Source: Treponema sp. (GTDB taxonomy: Bacteria; Spirochaetota; Spirochaetia; Treponematales; Treponemataceae). Taken from it: a stretch of DNA of 64,000 nucleotides. The notes under the pieces are model-generated. The model was given only the letters and a program-made list of their open reading frames with translations, ran no database searches and was not told the DNA's origin. A program made the position numbers and the translations under genes. How positions within the stretch are numbered: position 1 is the stretch's first letter; every line of letters starts with the position of its first letter. The stretch spans positions 1 to 64,000 of the forward strand of contig JAEDFM010000001.1 in NCBI GenBank assembly GCA_016292805.1, given 5' to 3'. Positions 44,179-53,189 of this stretch are shown in pieces.

Positions 44179-45795
44179 TTAGTAAACTGAAAGAATCTTT
44201 GTTAATTCTTCTTTACCAATAATCTTCATAAAGTTTGCAAGGCGTGGACCCTGATCTTTGTTGATAAGGGCATTGTACAATGCTGTGAACAAAGCTTTTG
44301 CATCAAGACCAAGTTCTGTAGCAATGTCGTACATTGCCTGCTGGCAGTCTTTGTCTGTAGGGAAAGCTTCTGTTCCAACCTTTGGTACAACCTCGTCACG
44401 AACACGTTTAACTGCTGTAAGCATATCACCCTGAATGTCAGCTTTAGAGCCATCCTTGCGGAGAGCAAAGCAGAATTCTGGAGCACAGTCTGGAGCTGAA
44501 TGCTGAATCCAGAACCATGCGCAGGCAATACGACGGCGAAGTCTTTCTTCCTGTTCTGGTTTTACATCACCAAGAGCCTTGATTACTGCATCAACATCAC
44601 CAGAGTAAATCTGGAGCATTGTTGAAAGCATACGGATTGTAATCTGATATGGCATAGTTTCTGGAATCTTTCCGTCAATCTGAGAAAGCATATAAATGCG
44701 TTTTTCTTTATTGAACTGATCATCATTCTTAGCCTTATCTACGCCGTATACAATGCGTTCAGTTTTATCGTAGTCTTCGTAAACCTTAAGAACGTCCATA
44801 TCAAAAGAAATGGCAAATTCTGTGTTAGGGCGAGTACCTGCAAATAAGTAGCGGAGAACTTCTGCCTGATAAACATCAAGAGCATCTGGCAAAGCAATTA
44901 CTTTTCCTTTTGATGAAGACATTTTACCTGGAACACCTTTTAAGTTAACAAAGTCATAGCGCATTGTAACTGGTGCATCCCAATTGTAAATTCTCTTAGA
45001 AACTAATTTTGCTGTATCGTAAGATCCACCAGGACTGATGTGGTCTTTTCCACCTGGTTCAAATACAACTTTTTCTTCGTTCCAGCGCATTGGCCAGTCT
45101 ACACGCCAGCCAAGTTTAGCACCTTTGAATGTACGGATATCTGCAGTTTCGCAATTACCACATTCACATTTGTAAGAAATGCCGTATTCTCCATCGTAGT
45201 CTGTAATTTCAGTTGTATCTTTCTGACATTTACCGCAGAAAATTGCTACTGGCCAGTACACATCTGAGTCCTTCATTTTGTGAGCATCGTCGCGGTATTC
45301 ATTCAAACACTGTTTAATAACATCGCGGTTCTGCATAGCCTTGCGCATACCTTCAGCATATTTGTTTGCACGGTAGCGGCTTGCCTGATAAAGGAATTCT
45401 GGAGCAATACCAACACGAGGAAGCTGTGTTTCAATATCAACTTCGTGGTGGCGCGCATAGTTTTCGTTACGGTTAGTAGTATCAGGTACTTCTGTAATAG
45501 GATAGCGAAGATATTTTTCAAGGATTTCAGGATCTGGCATGTTAGCTGGAACCTTGCGGAATACATCGTAATCATCCCAAGAATAAATAAAGCGGACATT
45601 CTTACCGCGGTCACGCAAAGCGCGTACAACTAAATCTACTGTAATAATTTCGCGGAAGTTTCCAAGGTGAACTGTACCAGAAGGTGTAATACCTGAAGCA
45701 CATGTATAAGAATCTAAATCACCTTTTTCGCGAATGATTTTGTCTGCCATCTGGTCAGCCCAGTGACACAATAAAGGATTGTTTTCGTTACTCAT
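44179..45795 (-). CDS. lysS: Lysyl-tRNA synthetase, class I
   Basis: Class I LysRS (LysK type), 538 residues. The HIGH-equivalent is PSGTVHLGN, the KMSKS loop is KMSSSKGK, and an internal zinc-type CxxC...CxC segment (CGKCQKDT ... KCECGN) lies near 190-220. Spirochaetes and archaea commonly use this form in place of the class II enzyme, which supports the phylum assignment. On the minus strand TATACT (45808-45803) ends seven bases before ATG and no Shine-Dalgarno is present. Confidence 0.95.
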   Translation of the reverse strand: MSNENNPLLCHWADQMADKIIREKGDLDSYTCASGITPSGTVHLGNFREIITVDLVVRALRDRGKNVRFIYSWDDYDVFRKVPANMPDPEILEKYLRYPITEVPDTTNRNENYARHHEVDIETQLPRVGIAPEFLYQASRYRANKYAEGMRKAMQNRDVIKQCLNEYRDDAHKMKDSDVYWPVAIFCGKCQKDTTEITDYDGEYGISYKCECGNCETADIRTFKGAKLGWRVDWPMRWNEEKVVFEPGGKDHISPGGSYDTAKLVSKRIYNWDAPVTMRYDFVNLKGVPGKMSSSKGKVIALPDALDVYQAEVLRYLFAGTRPNTEFAISFDMDVLKVYEDYDKTERIVYGVDKAKNDDQFNKEKRIYMLSQIDGKIPETMPYQITIRMLSTMLQIYSGDVDAVIKALGDVKPEQEERLRRRIACAWFWIQHSAPDCAPEFCFALRKDGSKADIQGDMLTAVKRVRDEVVPKVGTEAFPTDKDCQQAMYDIATELGLDAKALFTALYNALINKDQGPRLANFMKIIGKEELTKILSVY

Positions 45796-45919
45796 AGCAG
45801 TTAGTATAACGAAAAAATGGAAGAGTAGGAAGAGTTCTGAGTTAGGAGAAGATAAAACGAGTTTTTCATTTCAGAATCTATGTTATAATGAATCAATTAA
45901 ATTACCAGAAAAACAATAT

Positions 45920-46119
45920 ATGAAGAAATCAGGTCTTGCTGGAGCCCGTGAGAATGCAGAAATTTTGTGAGTCTTGTACGAAATGATGAAGTAGATATTA
46001 CAGTTCCAGGTCGGGAAACTTGGAAACCATGGGTAAGCTGCGTTTTTACTTATCCGGAATACAGAGGACAGCGTCTGTCAGAAAAATTGAACCGCAGAAA
46101 AACGCGGATGAATGCGTAG
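45920..46119 (+). pseudogene. Decayed GNAT-type N-acetyltransferase
   Basis: The frame from 45967 to TAG at 46117 encodes the acetyl-CoA-binding part of a GNAT enzyme (WKPWVSCVFTYPEYRGQRLS, with YRGQRLSEKL as motif A). A short N-terminal piece from ATG 45920 (MKKSGLAGARENAEIL) runs into TGA in the neighbouring frame, so a frameshift and loss of the true ends have occurred. TGTTATAAT remains upstream at 45881-45889. The rest of 45796-46230 holds nothing else I can support. Confidence 0.65.
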
Positions 46120-46231
46120 TGTGGTATGTTTAATCAGACAAACAGGAATTGTGCAGGATGTCGAATTGTAAAAAGAAAAACCAGCTTTCATCTTTTTTTA
46201 TAATTAAATTCAAAAAAAATGAAAATAAAAT

Positions 46232-46260
46232 TTGACAAGTAAAAATGAAAGCGCTTACAT
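46232..46260 (+). promoter_or_regulatory. Promoter and LacI-family operator of the sucrose operon
   Basis: TTGACA (46232-46237), 17 bp, TTACAT (46255-46260). The spacer and -10 carry TGAAAGCGCTTACA (46246-46259), a LacI/cre-type palindrome centred on GCGC. The repressor encoded just downstream probably controls the whole operon and itself from this site. Confidence 0.8.
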
Positions 46261-46271
46261 CAATCACAACT

Positions 46272-47255
46272 ATGCAAGAATTGGCAGATGCAGCGGGCGT
46301 ATCCCTTGCAACTGTATCCAGAGTATTCAGCGGAAGCAATAAAGTTTCTGAAAAAACAAAGGAAAAAGTTATGGAACTGGTAAAACAGTCCGGCTTTTGT
46401 CCAAATGAAACTGCCCGAACCATGGCGGCGGGAAAATCCAGACTTATTGCAGTTATTCTGCCGGATATTGAAAATCCTTTCTTTTCCAAGCTTTTGTCTG
46501 AAGTTGAGGAGAAATGCGTTGAAAGTGGCTACTCAATGATTTTCTTTAATTCTAAGGGTGACAGTGAAAAAGAGAAGGACATAGTTACTAAAATGATGGC
46601 TCGTCAGGCAGATGGAATGCTTATCTGTATGACGAAAGTAAAGTCTGAAATGATTCCTGTGCTAAAAACTGCAAAATTTCCAGTTGTAGTTATGGCTCGG
46701 AACATTGAGGGCTTAAATTCAGTTGGAATTGATCACCTGGAAGGTGGTAGTTTGGCAGCTGATTATTTTTTAAGCAATCATTGTGAAAGATTCTTCTATT
46801 TTGGCCTAAAAGAAGATGAAAAGTTTCAGGGTTTTAAGAAGCGATTGCTTGAAAAAGGTGTTAATGAACAAGATATCCAGGTTTTTGGAGATAAAGACTG
46901 GTACTACTCAGATTTAGAAGAAGCTTCAAAAGTCATGGATGATTTTATGCAGACTAAGCTTACAGCTAAGAAAACTGGTTTGTTCTGTGTAAATGACTTG
47001 TATGCTCTTCAGGCATTAAATGCTACTCATAGAAAAGGAATAAAAGTTCCTGAAGAGTTGAATATTGTTGGCTTTGATAATATCAACGTTTGTACAATGT
47101 CTTACCCGACTCTGACTTCTGTAAGCCAGCCAATGGATAAGATTGCGGCAGAAAGTTTTGATTTATTAATTAAAAAAACTAATGAACAGAAAGAAGGCAA
47201 CTCTGTGGTAGAGAGTATTGTTCTGAGACCTTCTTTAGCAAAACGAGATTCATAA
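46272..47255 (+). CDS. LacI-family repressor of sucrose/fructan use
   Basis: LacI-family regulator (about 327 residues) with helix-turn-helix ELADAAGVSLATVSRVF and a periplasmic-binding-protein-like effector domain (IPDIENPFFSKLLSEVE ... VGFDNINVCTM). I choose 46272 because the ATG at 46245 lies inside the operator and upstream of the predicted transcription start near 46267. If another promoter exists upstream, 46245 adds nine residues (MKALTSITT) and better matches family N-termini. The following genes encode a sugar importer, GH32 and fructokinase, so the effector is probably sucrose, fructose or a fructoside. Confidence 0.88.
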   Translation: MQELADAAGVSLATVSRVFSGSNKVSEKTKEKVMELVKQSGFCPNETARTMAAGKSRLIAVILPDIENPFFSKLLSEVEEKCVESGYSMIFFNSKGDSEKEKDIVTKMMARQADGMLICMTKVKSEMIPVLKTAKFPVVVMARNIEGLNSVGIDHLEGGSLAADYFLSNHCERFFYFGLKEDEKFQGFKKRLLEKGVNEQDIQVFGDKDWYYSDLEEASKVMDDFMQTKLTAKKTGLFCVNDLYALQALNATHRKGIKVPEELNIVGFDNINVCTMSYPTLTSVSQPMDKIAAESFDLLIKKTNEQKEGNSVVESIVLRPSLAKRDS

Positions 47256-47272
47256 TTCTCAAGGATAATAAA

Positions 47273-48565
47273 ATGAAAAAATTAGGATTAGTTGCAGCTG
47301 CTGTACTTGCGGCATTTACATTTGTAGGATGTGGTGGAAAAAAATCATCATCAGATTCAATCAGTATTATGTTCCAGGGTTCTGATTTGGAACAGTCGGC
47401 TCTTAAAGATTGTGCTGAACGTTTTACAGAAAAAACAGGAATTAAAGTTGAATTGATGTATACTCCACACGATTCTTATACTTCAAAATTAGCAAGTTTT
47501 ATTAAAAACAAAAATGTACCAGATATTATTTCAATTGATGGTCCAGTTTTGGCTAACCTTGCCTGGTCTGGAGTAATTCAGAGTGTAGAACCTTATATTG
47601 ATCCTGCAATCATTAAAGATATGACTCCTTCTAACGTAGCACAGTGTACATATCCAGCTGATAACAAGCTTTACGCTATCAGCTATGCAGATTCAACAGT
47701 TCTTTTGTATTGTAACAAAACTTATTTGAACAAAGTTGGAGCCAGAATTCCAACTAGTGTAGAAGATGCATGGACTGCAGAAGAATTTGATGACATTCTT
47801 ACAAAATTGGCTGCACTTCCAGAAGTAACATGGCCATTAGACTTAATGTGGTCTTGGAATATTGCAGGTTCTGAATGGGGAACATACGGATTCTACGAAA
47901 CATTGGCATCTGGTGGTTCAGATATTATTAATCGTGATACTTGGGTTGCTGAAGGAACATTAAACAGCGATGCTTCTGTAAATGTTATGAAATACTTCCA
48001 GAAATGGGGAACAAACGGTTGGATTGTACCAAAATCAGCTGGTGAAAACACTCTTTACAATGACAAACGTCAGACAGCTATTGCATGGAACGGAAACTGG
48101 AACTATTTGACTTGTGAAGCTGCTATGGGTGATGAAGTAATTGCTCTTCCTCTTCCAAACTTTGGACAGGGAACACGTACTCCAAACGCTACCTGGATCT
48201 GGGGTATTTCTGCAACTTCTAAAAATCCAGACAAAGCTGGTCAGTTCTTGAACTACATGATGACAGATACAACTTTCCTTGATGTTCAGGAAACAAATGC
48301 ATGCTACCCAGCTTTGAACAAGTTCGCTGAACGTTGTGAAGTTTACATGGACCCAACAAAAATGGCTATCGCTTACGAACAGTCAAATTATGCAATCAGT
48401 CGTCCAAATCATCCGGCTTATCCAACAATTACACTTGCATTCTCAGATGCATTTGAAGCTATCTTAAATGGCGCTGATATTAAAACTGAACTTACAAAAG
48501 CTGCAGCAAAAATTGATGAAGACATTAAAGATAATGATGGATATCCTCCTTTTGGAAAAAAATAA
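47273..48565 (+). CDS. ABC sugar-binding lipoprotein
   Basis: Family 1 extracellular solute-binding protein, 430 residues, with a lipoprotein signal ending FVGC at residue 20 and the lobe pattern of MalE-like proteins (KTGIKVELMYTPHDSYTSKL, IAWNGNWNY, KAGQFLNYMM). It delivers sugars to the MalF/MalG-type permeases downstream. GH32 and fructokinase in the operon suggest sucrose or short fructans. Shine-Dalgarno AAGGA present. No ATPase gene is in the operon, so a shared MsiK-like ATPase elsewhere is needed. Codon bias (TTC, AAC) suggests strong expression. Confidence 0.92.
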   Translation: MKKLGLVAAAVLAAFTFVGCGGKKSSSDSISIMFQGSDLEQSALKDCAERFTEKTGIKVELMYTPHDSYTSKLASFIKNKNVPDIISIDGPVLANLAWSGVIQSVEPYIDPAIIKDMTPSNVAQCTYPADNKLYAISYADSTVLLYCNKTYLNKVGARIPTSVEDAWTAEEFDDILTKLAALPEVTWPLDLMWSWNIAGSEWGTYGFYETLASGGSDIINRDTWVAEGTLNSDASVNVMKYFQKWGTNGWIVPKSAGENTLYNDKRQTAIAWNGNWNYLTCEAAMGDEVIALPLPNFGQGTRTPNATWIWGISATSKNPDKAGQFLNYMMTDTTFLDVQETNACYPALNKFAERCEVYMDPTKMAIAYEQSNYAISRPNHPAYPTITLAFSDAFEAILNGADIKTELTKAAAKIDEDIKDNDGYPPFGKK

Positions 48566-48576
48566 TTGATTAATAC

Positions 48577-48762
48577 AACTGGTGGCTTAAAAAGTCACCA
48601 GTTTTTTATCACCTTCTACAAAAAAAGAGGGGTTAAACTGAACGGCAAAATGGTGCCGTCCAGTTTAACATGTGTTTTCTTGGAAAACACATATTTGACG
48701 TGTTCGCTCGCGCGAACCAATTGAACATCCTCGGAAGTTGAAACTTCCTGCGGTATTCAATT
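48577..48762 (+). promoter_or_regulatory. Ladder of five hairpins between binding-protein and permease genes
   Basis: H1 is AACTGGTGGCTT/AAGTCACCAGTT (48577-48603) plus six T, a terminator. H2 pairs GTTAAACTG and ACGGC with GCCGT and CAGTTTAAC (48632-48669). H3 is ATGTGTTTTC/GAAAACACAT (48670-48692), H4 GTTCGC/GCGAAC (48702-48717), and H5 GGAAGTT/AACTTCC (48733-48748) within outer arms AATTGAA/TTCAATT (48719-48762). Likely partial termination plus 3'-end protection of the binding-protein mRNA. Confidence 0.85.
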
Positions 48763-48777
48763 TTAAAGAGGTAAAAA

Positions 48778-48834
48778 ATGAAAAAGAATTTTTTTCTCCA
48801 CTTAAAGAAAGAAATATACGACAGGAAATTTTAA
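48778..48834 (+). CDS. Short ORF ahead of the permease, or its displaced N-terminus
   Basis: ATG at 48778 has the best ribosome binding site of the junction (AAAGAGG, seven bases upstream) but encodes only MKKNFFLHLKKEIYDRKF before TAA. That stop overlaps an ATG (TAATG, 48832-48836) in the permease frame. The ORF includes a T7 run; one extra T would fuse it in frame to the permease as MKKNFFSPLKERN. It is therefore either a coupling mini-ORF or a sign of a frameshift. Confidence 0.5.
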   Translation: MKKNFFLHLKKEIYDRKF

Positions 48835-49697
48835 TGCTTCTTCCTGCATGTATCCTGCTGATAATTTTCATGGTCGTTCCATTTTTTTCAGCATTCGGAC
48901 TTTCACTTACAAATCAAAAACTTATTCCTAATCCAATGGTTCCTGCAAAATTTGTAGGATTAAGAAATTATATTCAGATTTTTAAAGATGTCAGTTTCTG
49001 GCAGGCTTTTAAAAACGTAATTTTGTTTACAATAATGGTAATACCTTTGCAGTGTGGTTTTGCTCTTTTAATGGCAAATGCATTAAACAAGGTTAGGTTT
49101 CTTAAAGGCTTTTTAAGAAGTATGTTTTTCCTTCCATACATTACGCCAATGGTAATTGTAGCAGTAATCTGGAAATCTATTTATCAGTATCCAGATGGAA
49201 TTGCAAATCTTGCACTTAAGCTGGTTACTTTTGGAATGGCTCATTCAATTGACTGGCTTGGAAATAAAAACAGCGCGTTAATTGCAATTACAATACTTTC
49301 TGCATGGCAGGCTTTTGGTTTTCAGATGATTATTTATCTAGGAGCTTTACAGAGTATTCCAACATCACTTTACGAAGCTGCAAATATTGATGGTGCAAAT
49401 TCAAGACAAGTTTTCTGGCATGTAACCTGGCCTAGTTTGAAAGAAACAAATACTCTTGTTTTGATTATTACAACTATTCAGGCTTTAAAATTATTTACTC
49501 AGGTAAACATTATGACTAAAGGTGGACCAAATGGATCTACAAATACTTTAGTTCATTATATTTATCAAAGCGGATTTATGGGACAGAAGATAGGTTATGC
49601 TTCGGCGGCTTCTGTTATTTTATTCCTTCTTATTCTTATAATTTTCCTTGTTCAGAATAAACTTCTTCGTGGAAAAGAAGAAAAAGCAAGAGATTAG
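48834..49697 (+). CDS. ABC sugar permease 1 (MalF/UgpA type)
   Basis: A binding-protein-dependent permease with about six transmembrane helices and the EAA loop EAANIDGANSRQVFWHVTWP that docks on the ATPase. In-frame coding begins at least at 48834 (MLLPACILL, directly the first helix). The open frame extends to a TTG at 48738 but without a suitable ribosome binding site. The 12-20 residue cytoplasmic N-terminus usual for the family is therefore either read from 48738, lost, or displaced by the frame problem at 48778. Partner of the next permease. Confidence 0.85.
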   Translation: MLLPACILLIIFMVVPFFSAFGLSLTNQKLIPNPMVPAKFVGLRNYIQIFKDVSFWQAFKNVILFTIMVIPLQCGFALLMANALNKVRFLKGFLRSMFFLPYITPMVIVAVIWKSIYQYPDGIANLALKLVTFGMAHSIDWLGNKNSALIAITILSAWQAFGFQMIIYLGALQSIPTSLYEAANIDGANSRQVFWHVTWPSLKETNTLVLIITTIQALKLFTQVNIMTKGGPNGSTNTLVHYIYQSGFMGQKIGYASAASVILFLLILIIFLVQNKLLRGKEEKARD

Positions 49698-49712
49698 GGC
49701 AGGAGGATTAGT

Positions 49713-50558
49713 ATGGTACAGAGAAAATCAAAAGATATAGCATTTACAACTTTTCTTTTTATACTTGGACTTTTAATTATTACACCTATATTCCTTATGT
49801 TTGTTTCTTCATTAAAAGATGACAGATTTGAAATTATGAAGGATATGGGAAGTTTAAAGGCATTTGTTGTTACTCATCCAACATTGCACAACTTCAAAGA
49901 GATTTTATTTGAATCAGTTCAGAATTTTGGACGTTCATTTTTTAATTCAATGATTGTTCTTGTAATTACTGTTGTTCTAACAGCCGTAGTTTGTTCAATG
50001 ACAGGTTATGCTTTGCAGCGCGGTAAATTAAGAATCAGAAAATTCATTTTTCTTGGAGTTCTTTCACTTTATATTATCCCTATGGAAGCAATTATGTTGC
50101 CTTTAATGTATCAGGTTTCTTCCTGGGGAATTACAGATACTTATGCAGTTCAAATCTTGCCATTCATAGCAAGTCCTTTGTATATTTATCTTTTCTATAA
50201 TTACTTTAAGGAAGTACCAGTTTCACTTTCAGAAAATGCTGAACTTGAAGGGGCATCATTCTGGCGAGTATTTAAAGACATTTATTTGCCAATGAATAAA
50301 GCTCCAATTATTACAGTTTGTATTCTTCAGGGAATGGATATGTGGAATCAATACTTATGGCCACTTCTTGTTACTACAGATGAAAGAGTAAGACCAATGT
50401 CTGTTGCAATTTCTTCATTCACTGGAACTGGTGGAGATATTTATTGGGATCAGCTTATGGCTGCAAGTGTTGTAATGTTACTTCCAGTTTTAATTTTGTT
50501 CATTATTTTCCAGAGATTCTTTATTGAATCAGTTGGTTCATCTGCTGTTAAAGGTTAA
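49713..50558 (+). CDS. ABC sugar permease 2 (MalG/UgpE type)
   Basis: A 281-residue permease with six hydrophobic segments, a cytoplasmic start MVQRKSKDIAFTT and the EAA loop ENAELEGASFWRVFKDIYLP. It forms the membrane channel with permease 1. A strong GGAGG ribosome binding site precedes it. Length and all motifs are normal for the family, in contrast to permease 1. Confidence 0.92.
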   Translation: MVQRKSKDIAFTTFLFILGLLIITPIFLMFVSSLKDDRFEIMKDMGSLKAFVVTHPTLHNFKEILFESVQNFGRSFFNSMIVLVITVVLTAVVCSMTGYALQRGKLRIRKFIFLGVLSLYIIPMEAIMLPLMYQVSSWGITDTYAVQILPFIASPLYIYLFYNYFKEVPVSLSENAELEGASFWRVFKDIYLPMNKAPIITVCILQGMDMWNQYLWPLLVTTDERVRPMSVAISSFTGTGGDIYWDQLMAASVVMLLPVLILFIIFQRFFIESVGSSAVKG

Positions 50559-50562
50559 TTTT

Positions 50563-52041
50563 ATGAGTGAAATTTTTGATAATGCACAGAAAAAACAGGA
50601 TGAACTTAATGAAAAGATTTTAGGCGCAAGTGAGATTAAAAATCAGCGTCCTGTGTTCCATTTTGCAACTCCAGGCGGATGGTGTAATGATCCAAACGGA
50701 TTTTCGCAGTTTGGTGACAAGATTCATCTTTTCTACCAGTATCACCCTTACTCAACACAATGGGGGCCTATGCACTGGGGGCATGTTGTTTCTAAAGATA
50801 TGCTGACCTGGGAATTGCAGAGTGTTGCTCTTGCTCCAGATTCTGCTGCCGATTGTAAAGGGTGTTTTTCTGGGACCGCAATTGAACATAATGGAAAACA
50901 TATTGTTGCTTATACTGGAGTTACAAATAATGGAACTGTAGATATTCAGAACCAGTGTATTGCAGTAGGGGACGGCTGTGTTTATGAAAAACTGTCAGAA
51001 AATCCTGTTTTAACAGCAGCTGATATTCCTTTTGAATATAACAATGAGCATTTCCGTGACCCAAAAATCTGGGAAAAAGATGGAAAATTCTACATGGTTT
51101 GTGTTCTTAAACAGAAAGATGACCGTGGCGCAATGGTAATGTTCCAGTCAGATGATGCTAAAAAATGGACTTACAGGGGAATGATTGATTCCAGTAAGGA
51201 CGGTCTTAGCAATATGTGGGAATGTCCGGATGTAAGTGTAATTGATGGAAAAGATTGTCTGATTTTTTCCCCTCAGGAAGTTCGGGAAAATGAGAAACTT
51301 GGATTTCATGATGGAAACAACAGTATTTATGTAACCGGAAACCTAGATTACGAAAACTGTAAGTTTACCCGTGAAGTTCGTCCTGAAAATGGTTATACAG
51401 CTGCCCTTGTAGATTATGGAATTGATTTTTACGCTCCAGAAACTACAAAACTTAAGGACGGCCGCACAATCATGATTGGCTGGATGCAGGCTTGGGAATC
51501 TTACATTACTCCAAAGAATTACATCTGGTCTGGCATGATGACGCTTCCTCGTGAATTGAGTTTAAAAAATAACAGACTTTATCAAGTTCCGGTAAGAGAA
51601 CTGGAAAGCTGGAAGAAAGAAAAAAAGTCTGGAACTGTGCAAAAGGGGACAGACCCCTGTGTAATTTATTCTGGAAATCGTCAATTCGAAGTTGATATGA
51701 ATCTTTATGATGCCAAAGGTGTTGTAAAAATGACTTTAGGCGAAGAGACAGAAAAAGTTGTTCTTGAAGTTAATACGGAAGAAGGCTTTATTTCCTTTGA
51801 CAGAACAAAAACAGCAACTCCAGGTGCAATTCCTTTTAGAAAAGCAAAACTTAGAATCGAGGGTGAACTAAAAAATCTTAAAGTTATTTGTGACACCTGT
51901 TCACTTGAGGTTTTTATTAACGACGGAATTATGGCATTTACAAATGCCTTCTTCTTTGAAAATACTGCTTCTAATTTTGTTGTAGAAAACGCTTCTTCTA
52001 AAGAACTCTCTTATGATTTTTGGAAATTGGAGGAATATTAA
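50563..52041 (+). CDS. GH32 sucrose/fructan hydrolase (sucrose-6-phosphate hydrolase or invertase type)
   Basis: Glycoside hydrolase family 32 enzyme, 492 residues, no signal peptide, hence cytoplasmic. The five-bladed propeller shows the nucleophile motif WCNDPNG, the RDP triplet (FRDPKIW) and the acid/base motif ECPD; a C-terminal beta-sandwich follows. It splits imported sucrose or fructo-oligosaccharides to release fructose for the adjacent kinase. As the importer is ABC, not PTS, unphosphorylated substrate is likely. Start at 50563 (MSEIFDNAQ), five bases after the permease stop. GGGGACAGACCC, a dispersed repeat motif, lies at 51645 in the linker before the sandwich domain. Confidence 0.93.
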   Translation: MSEIFDNAQKKQDELNEKILGASEIKNQRPVFHFATPGGWCNDPNGFSQFGDKIHLFYQYHPYSTQWGPMHWGHVVSKDMLTWELQSVALAPDSAADCKGCFSGTAIEHNGKHIVAYTGVTNNGTVDIQNQCIAVGDGCVYEKLSENPVLTAADIPFEYNNEHFRDPKIWEKDGKFYMVCVLKQKDDRGAMVMFQSDDAKKWTYRGMIDSSKDGLSNMWECPDVSVIDGKDCLIFSPQEVRENEKLGFHDGNNSIYVTGNLDYENCKFTREVRPENGYTAALVDYGIDFYAPETTKLKDGRTIMIGWMQAWESYITPKNYIWSGMMTLPRELSLKNNRLYQVPVRELESWKKEKKSGTVQKGTDPCVIYSGNRQFEVDMNLYDAKGVVKMTLGEETEKVVLEVNTEEGFISFDRTKTATPGAIPFRKAKLRIEGELKNLKVICDTCSLEVFINDGIMAFTNAFFFENTASNFVVENASSKELSYDFWKLEEY

Positions 52042-53015
52042 TGGATAAGAAATTTGATGTAACTGCTCTTGGCGAACTTTTAATAGATTTTACACAGAAT
52101 GGAATGAGTGATTCAGGAAACTGGATTATGGAAGCAAATCCTGGTGGAGCTCCATGTAATGTTCTTGCAATGCTGACAAAGCTTGGTCATAAAACTGGCT
52201 TTATTGGCCAGGTTGGAAATGATATGTTTGGAAAGATGTTAAAAGAACGAGTTTCTTCTATTAATATAGACGTTTCCAATCTTATTCTTTCTGATGAATA
52301 TAATACAACTTTGGCATTTGTACACACAGCTCCAGATGGTGACAGAGATTTTTCTTTTTATCGTAAAACTGGCGCAGATGCATTTTTGAGAAAAGAAAAT
52401 GTAAATCCAGAAGCAATAAAGTCTTCTAAGATTCTTCATTACGGAACTCTTTCTATGACAACCGAAACTGTAAATGCCGCTACAGAGTTTGCACTGGAAA
52501 CTGCAAAAGAGGGTGGTGTGCTTCGTTCTTTTGATCCAAATTTACGTAAACCTTTATGGGATTCTTTGGAAAAAGCAAAAGAAAGAATTTTGTATGGAAT
52601 TTCCATGTGCAGTATTTTAAAAATTGCTGAAGAAGAACTGGAATTTATTACTGGTGAAAAAGATATTGCAAAGGGTATTTCTGTAATTCGTCAAAAATAT
52701 GAAATTCCTTTGATTACAGTTACAAAAGGAAAATATGGTAGCTGCTGTTTCTATAAAAAGGGAAGTGAAGAACTTTACGTTGAAGTTCCAACTTTTATGA
52801 ATGTTAAGACTATAGATACAACAGGTGCTGGAGATACTTTCTGTGCCTGTATTCTTCATGATATTCTTGAAAACGGTTATGAAAGTTTTACAAAAGAACG
52901 ACTTACCAAAATGCTTACATTTGCCAATGCTGCATCTTCCTTGATTACAACTAAAAAAGGCGCACTTTGCGTAATGCCAGAGAAAAGTCAGATAGAAGAG
53001 TTGATGAAAGCTTAA
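52041..53015 (+). CDS. PfkB-family fructokinase
   Basis: A 324-residue ribokinase-family sugar kinase. The N-terminal GELLIDFT and NPGGAPCNVLAMLTKLGHKTGFIGQVGND are typical of fructokinases, and the C-terminal signature DTTGAGDTFCACI carries the catalytic Asp. It phosphorylates fructose released by GH32. Start at 52041 shares a base with the GH32 stop (TAATG) and has GGAGG upstream. Last gene of the LacI operon; no strong terminator is seen after it. Confidence 0.92.
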   Translation: MDKKFDVTALGELLIDFTQNGMSDSGNWIMEANPGGAPCNVLAMLTKLGHKTGFIGQVGNDMFGKMLKERVSSINIDVSNLILSDEYNTTLAFVHTAPDGDRDFSFYRKTGADAFLRKENVNPEAIKSSKILHYGTLSMTTETVNAATEFALETAKEGGVLRSFDPNLRKPLWDSLEKAKERILYGISMCSILKIAEEELEFITGEKDIAKGISVIRQKYEIPLITVTKGKYGSCCFYKKGSEELYVEVPTFMNVKTIDTTGAGDTFCACILHDILENGYESFTKERLTKMLTFANAASSLITTKKGALCVMPEKSQIEELMKA

Positions 53016-53027
53016 CTGATACTTTAG

Positions 53028-53189
53028 ATGGATGAAGAACTTTGTTTTGAAAAAATTGGGTATGTTAATAAGTTAACTAAACAAACAGGAATTGATTTGG
53101 ATAAAAAAAAATTTATTTTTCATCGACCTGATTTCATTTTTCCACGACTAATAATATATACGAAAAATTGTGGTAGAATTGAATTATGA
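53028..53189 (+). CDS. Possible small ORF or remnant
   Basis: A 53-codon frame (MDEELCFEKIGYVNKLTKQ ...) ends in an ATGA overlap with the sigma-factor gene. No clear Shine-Dalgarno precedes it and no family is recognised. It contains the promoter of the next gene, so it may be a remnant or chance. Confidence 0.25.
   Translation: MDEELCFEKIGYVNKLTKQTGIDLDKKKFIFHRPDFIFPRLIIYTKNCGRIEL
53171..53179 (+). promoter_or_regulatory. Extended -10 promoter of the ECF sigma gene
   Basis: TGGTAGAAT ends six bases before ATG, the same nine bases and spacing as at the marR gene. Confidence 0.6.

Noticed and set aside
46245..46271. Longer LacI start at 46245
   Set aside because: The ATG is inside the operator and upstream of the predicted transcription start; kept only as an alternative.
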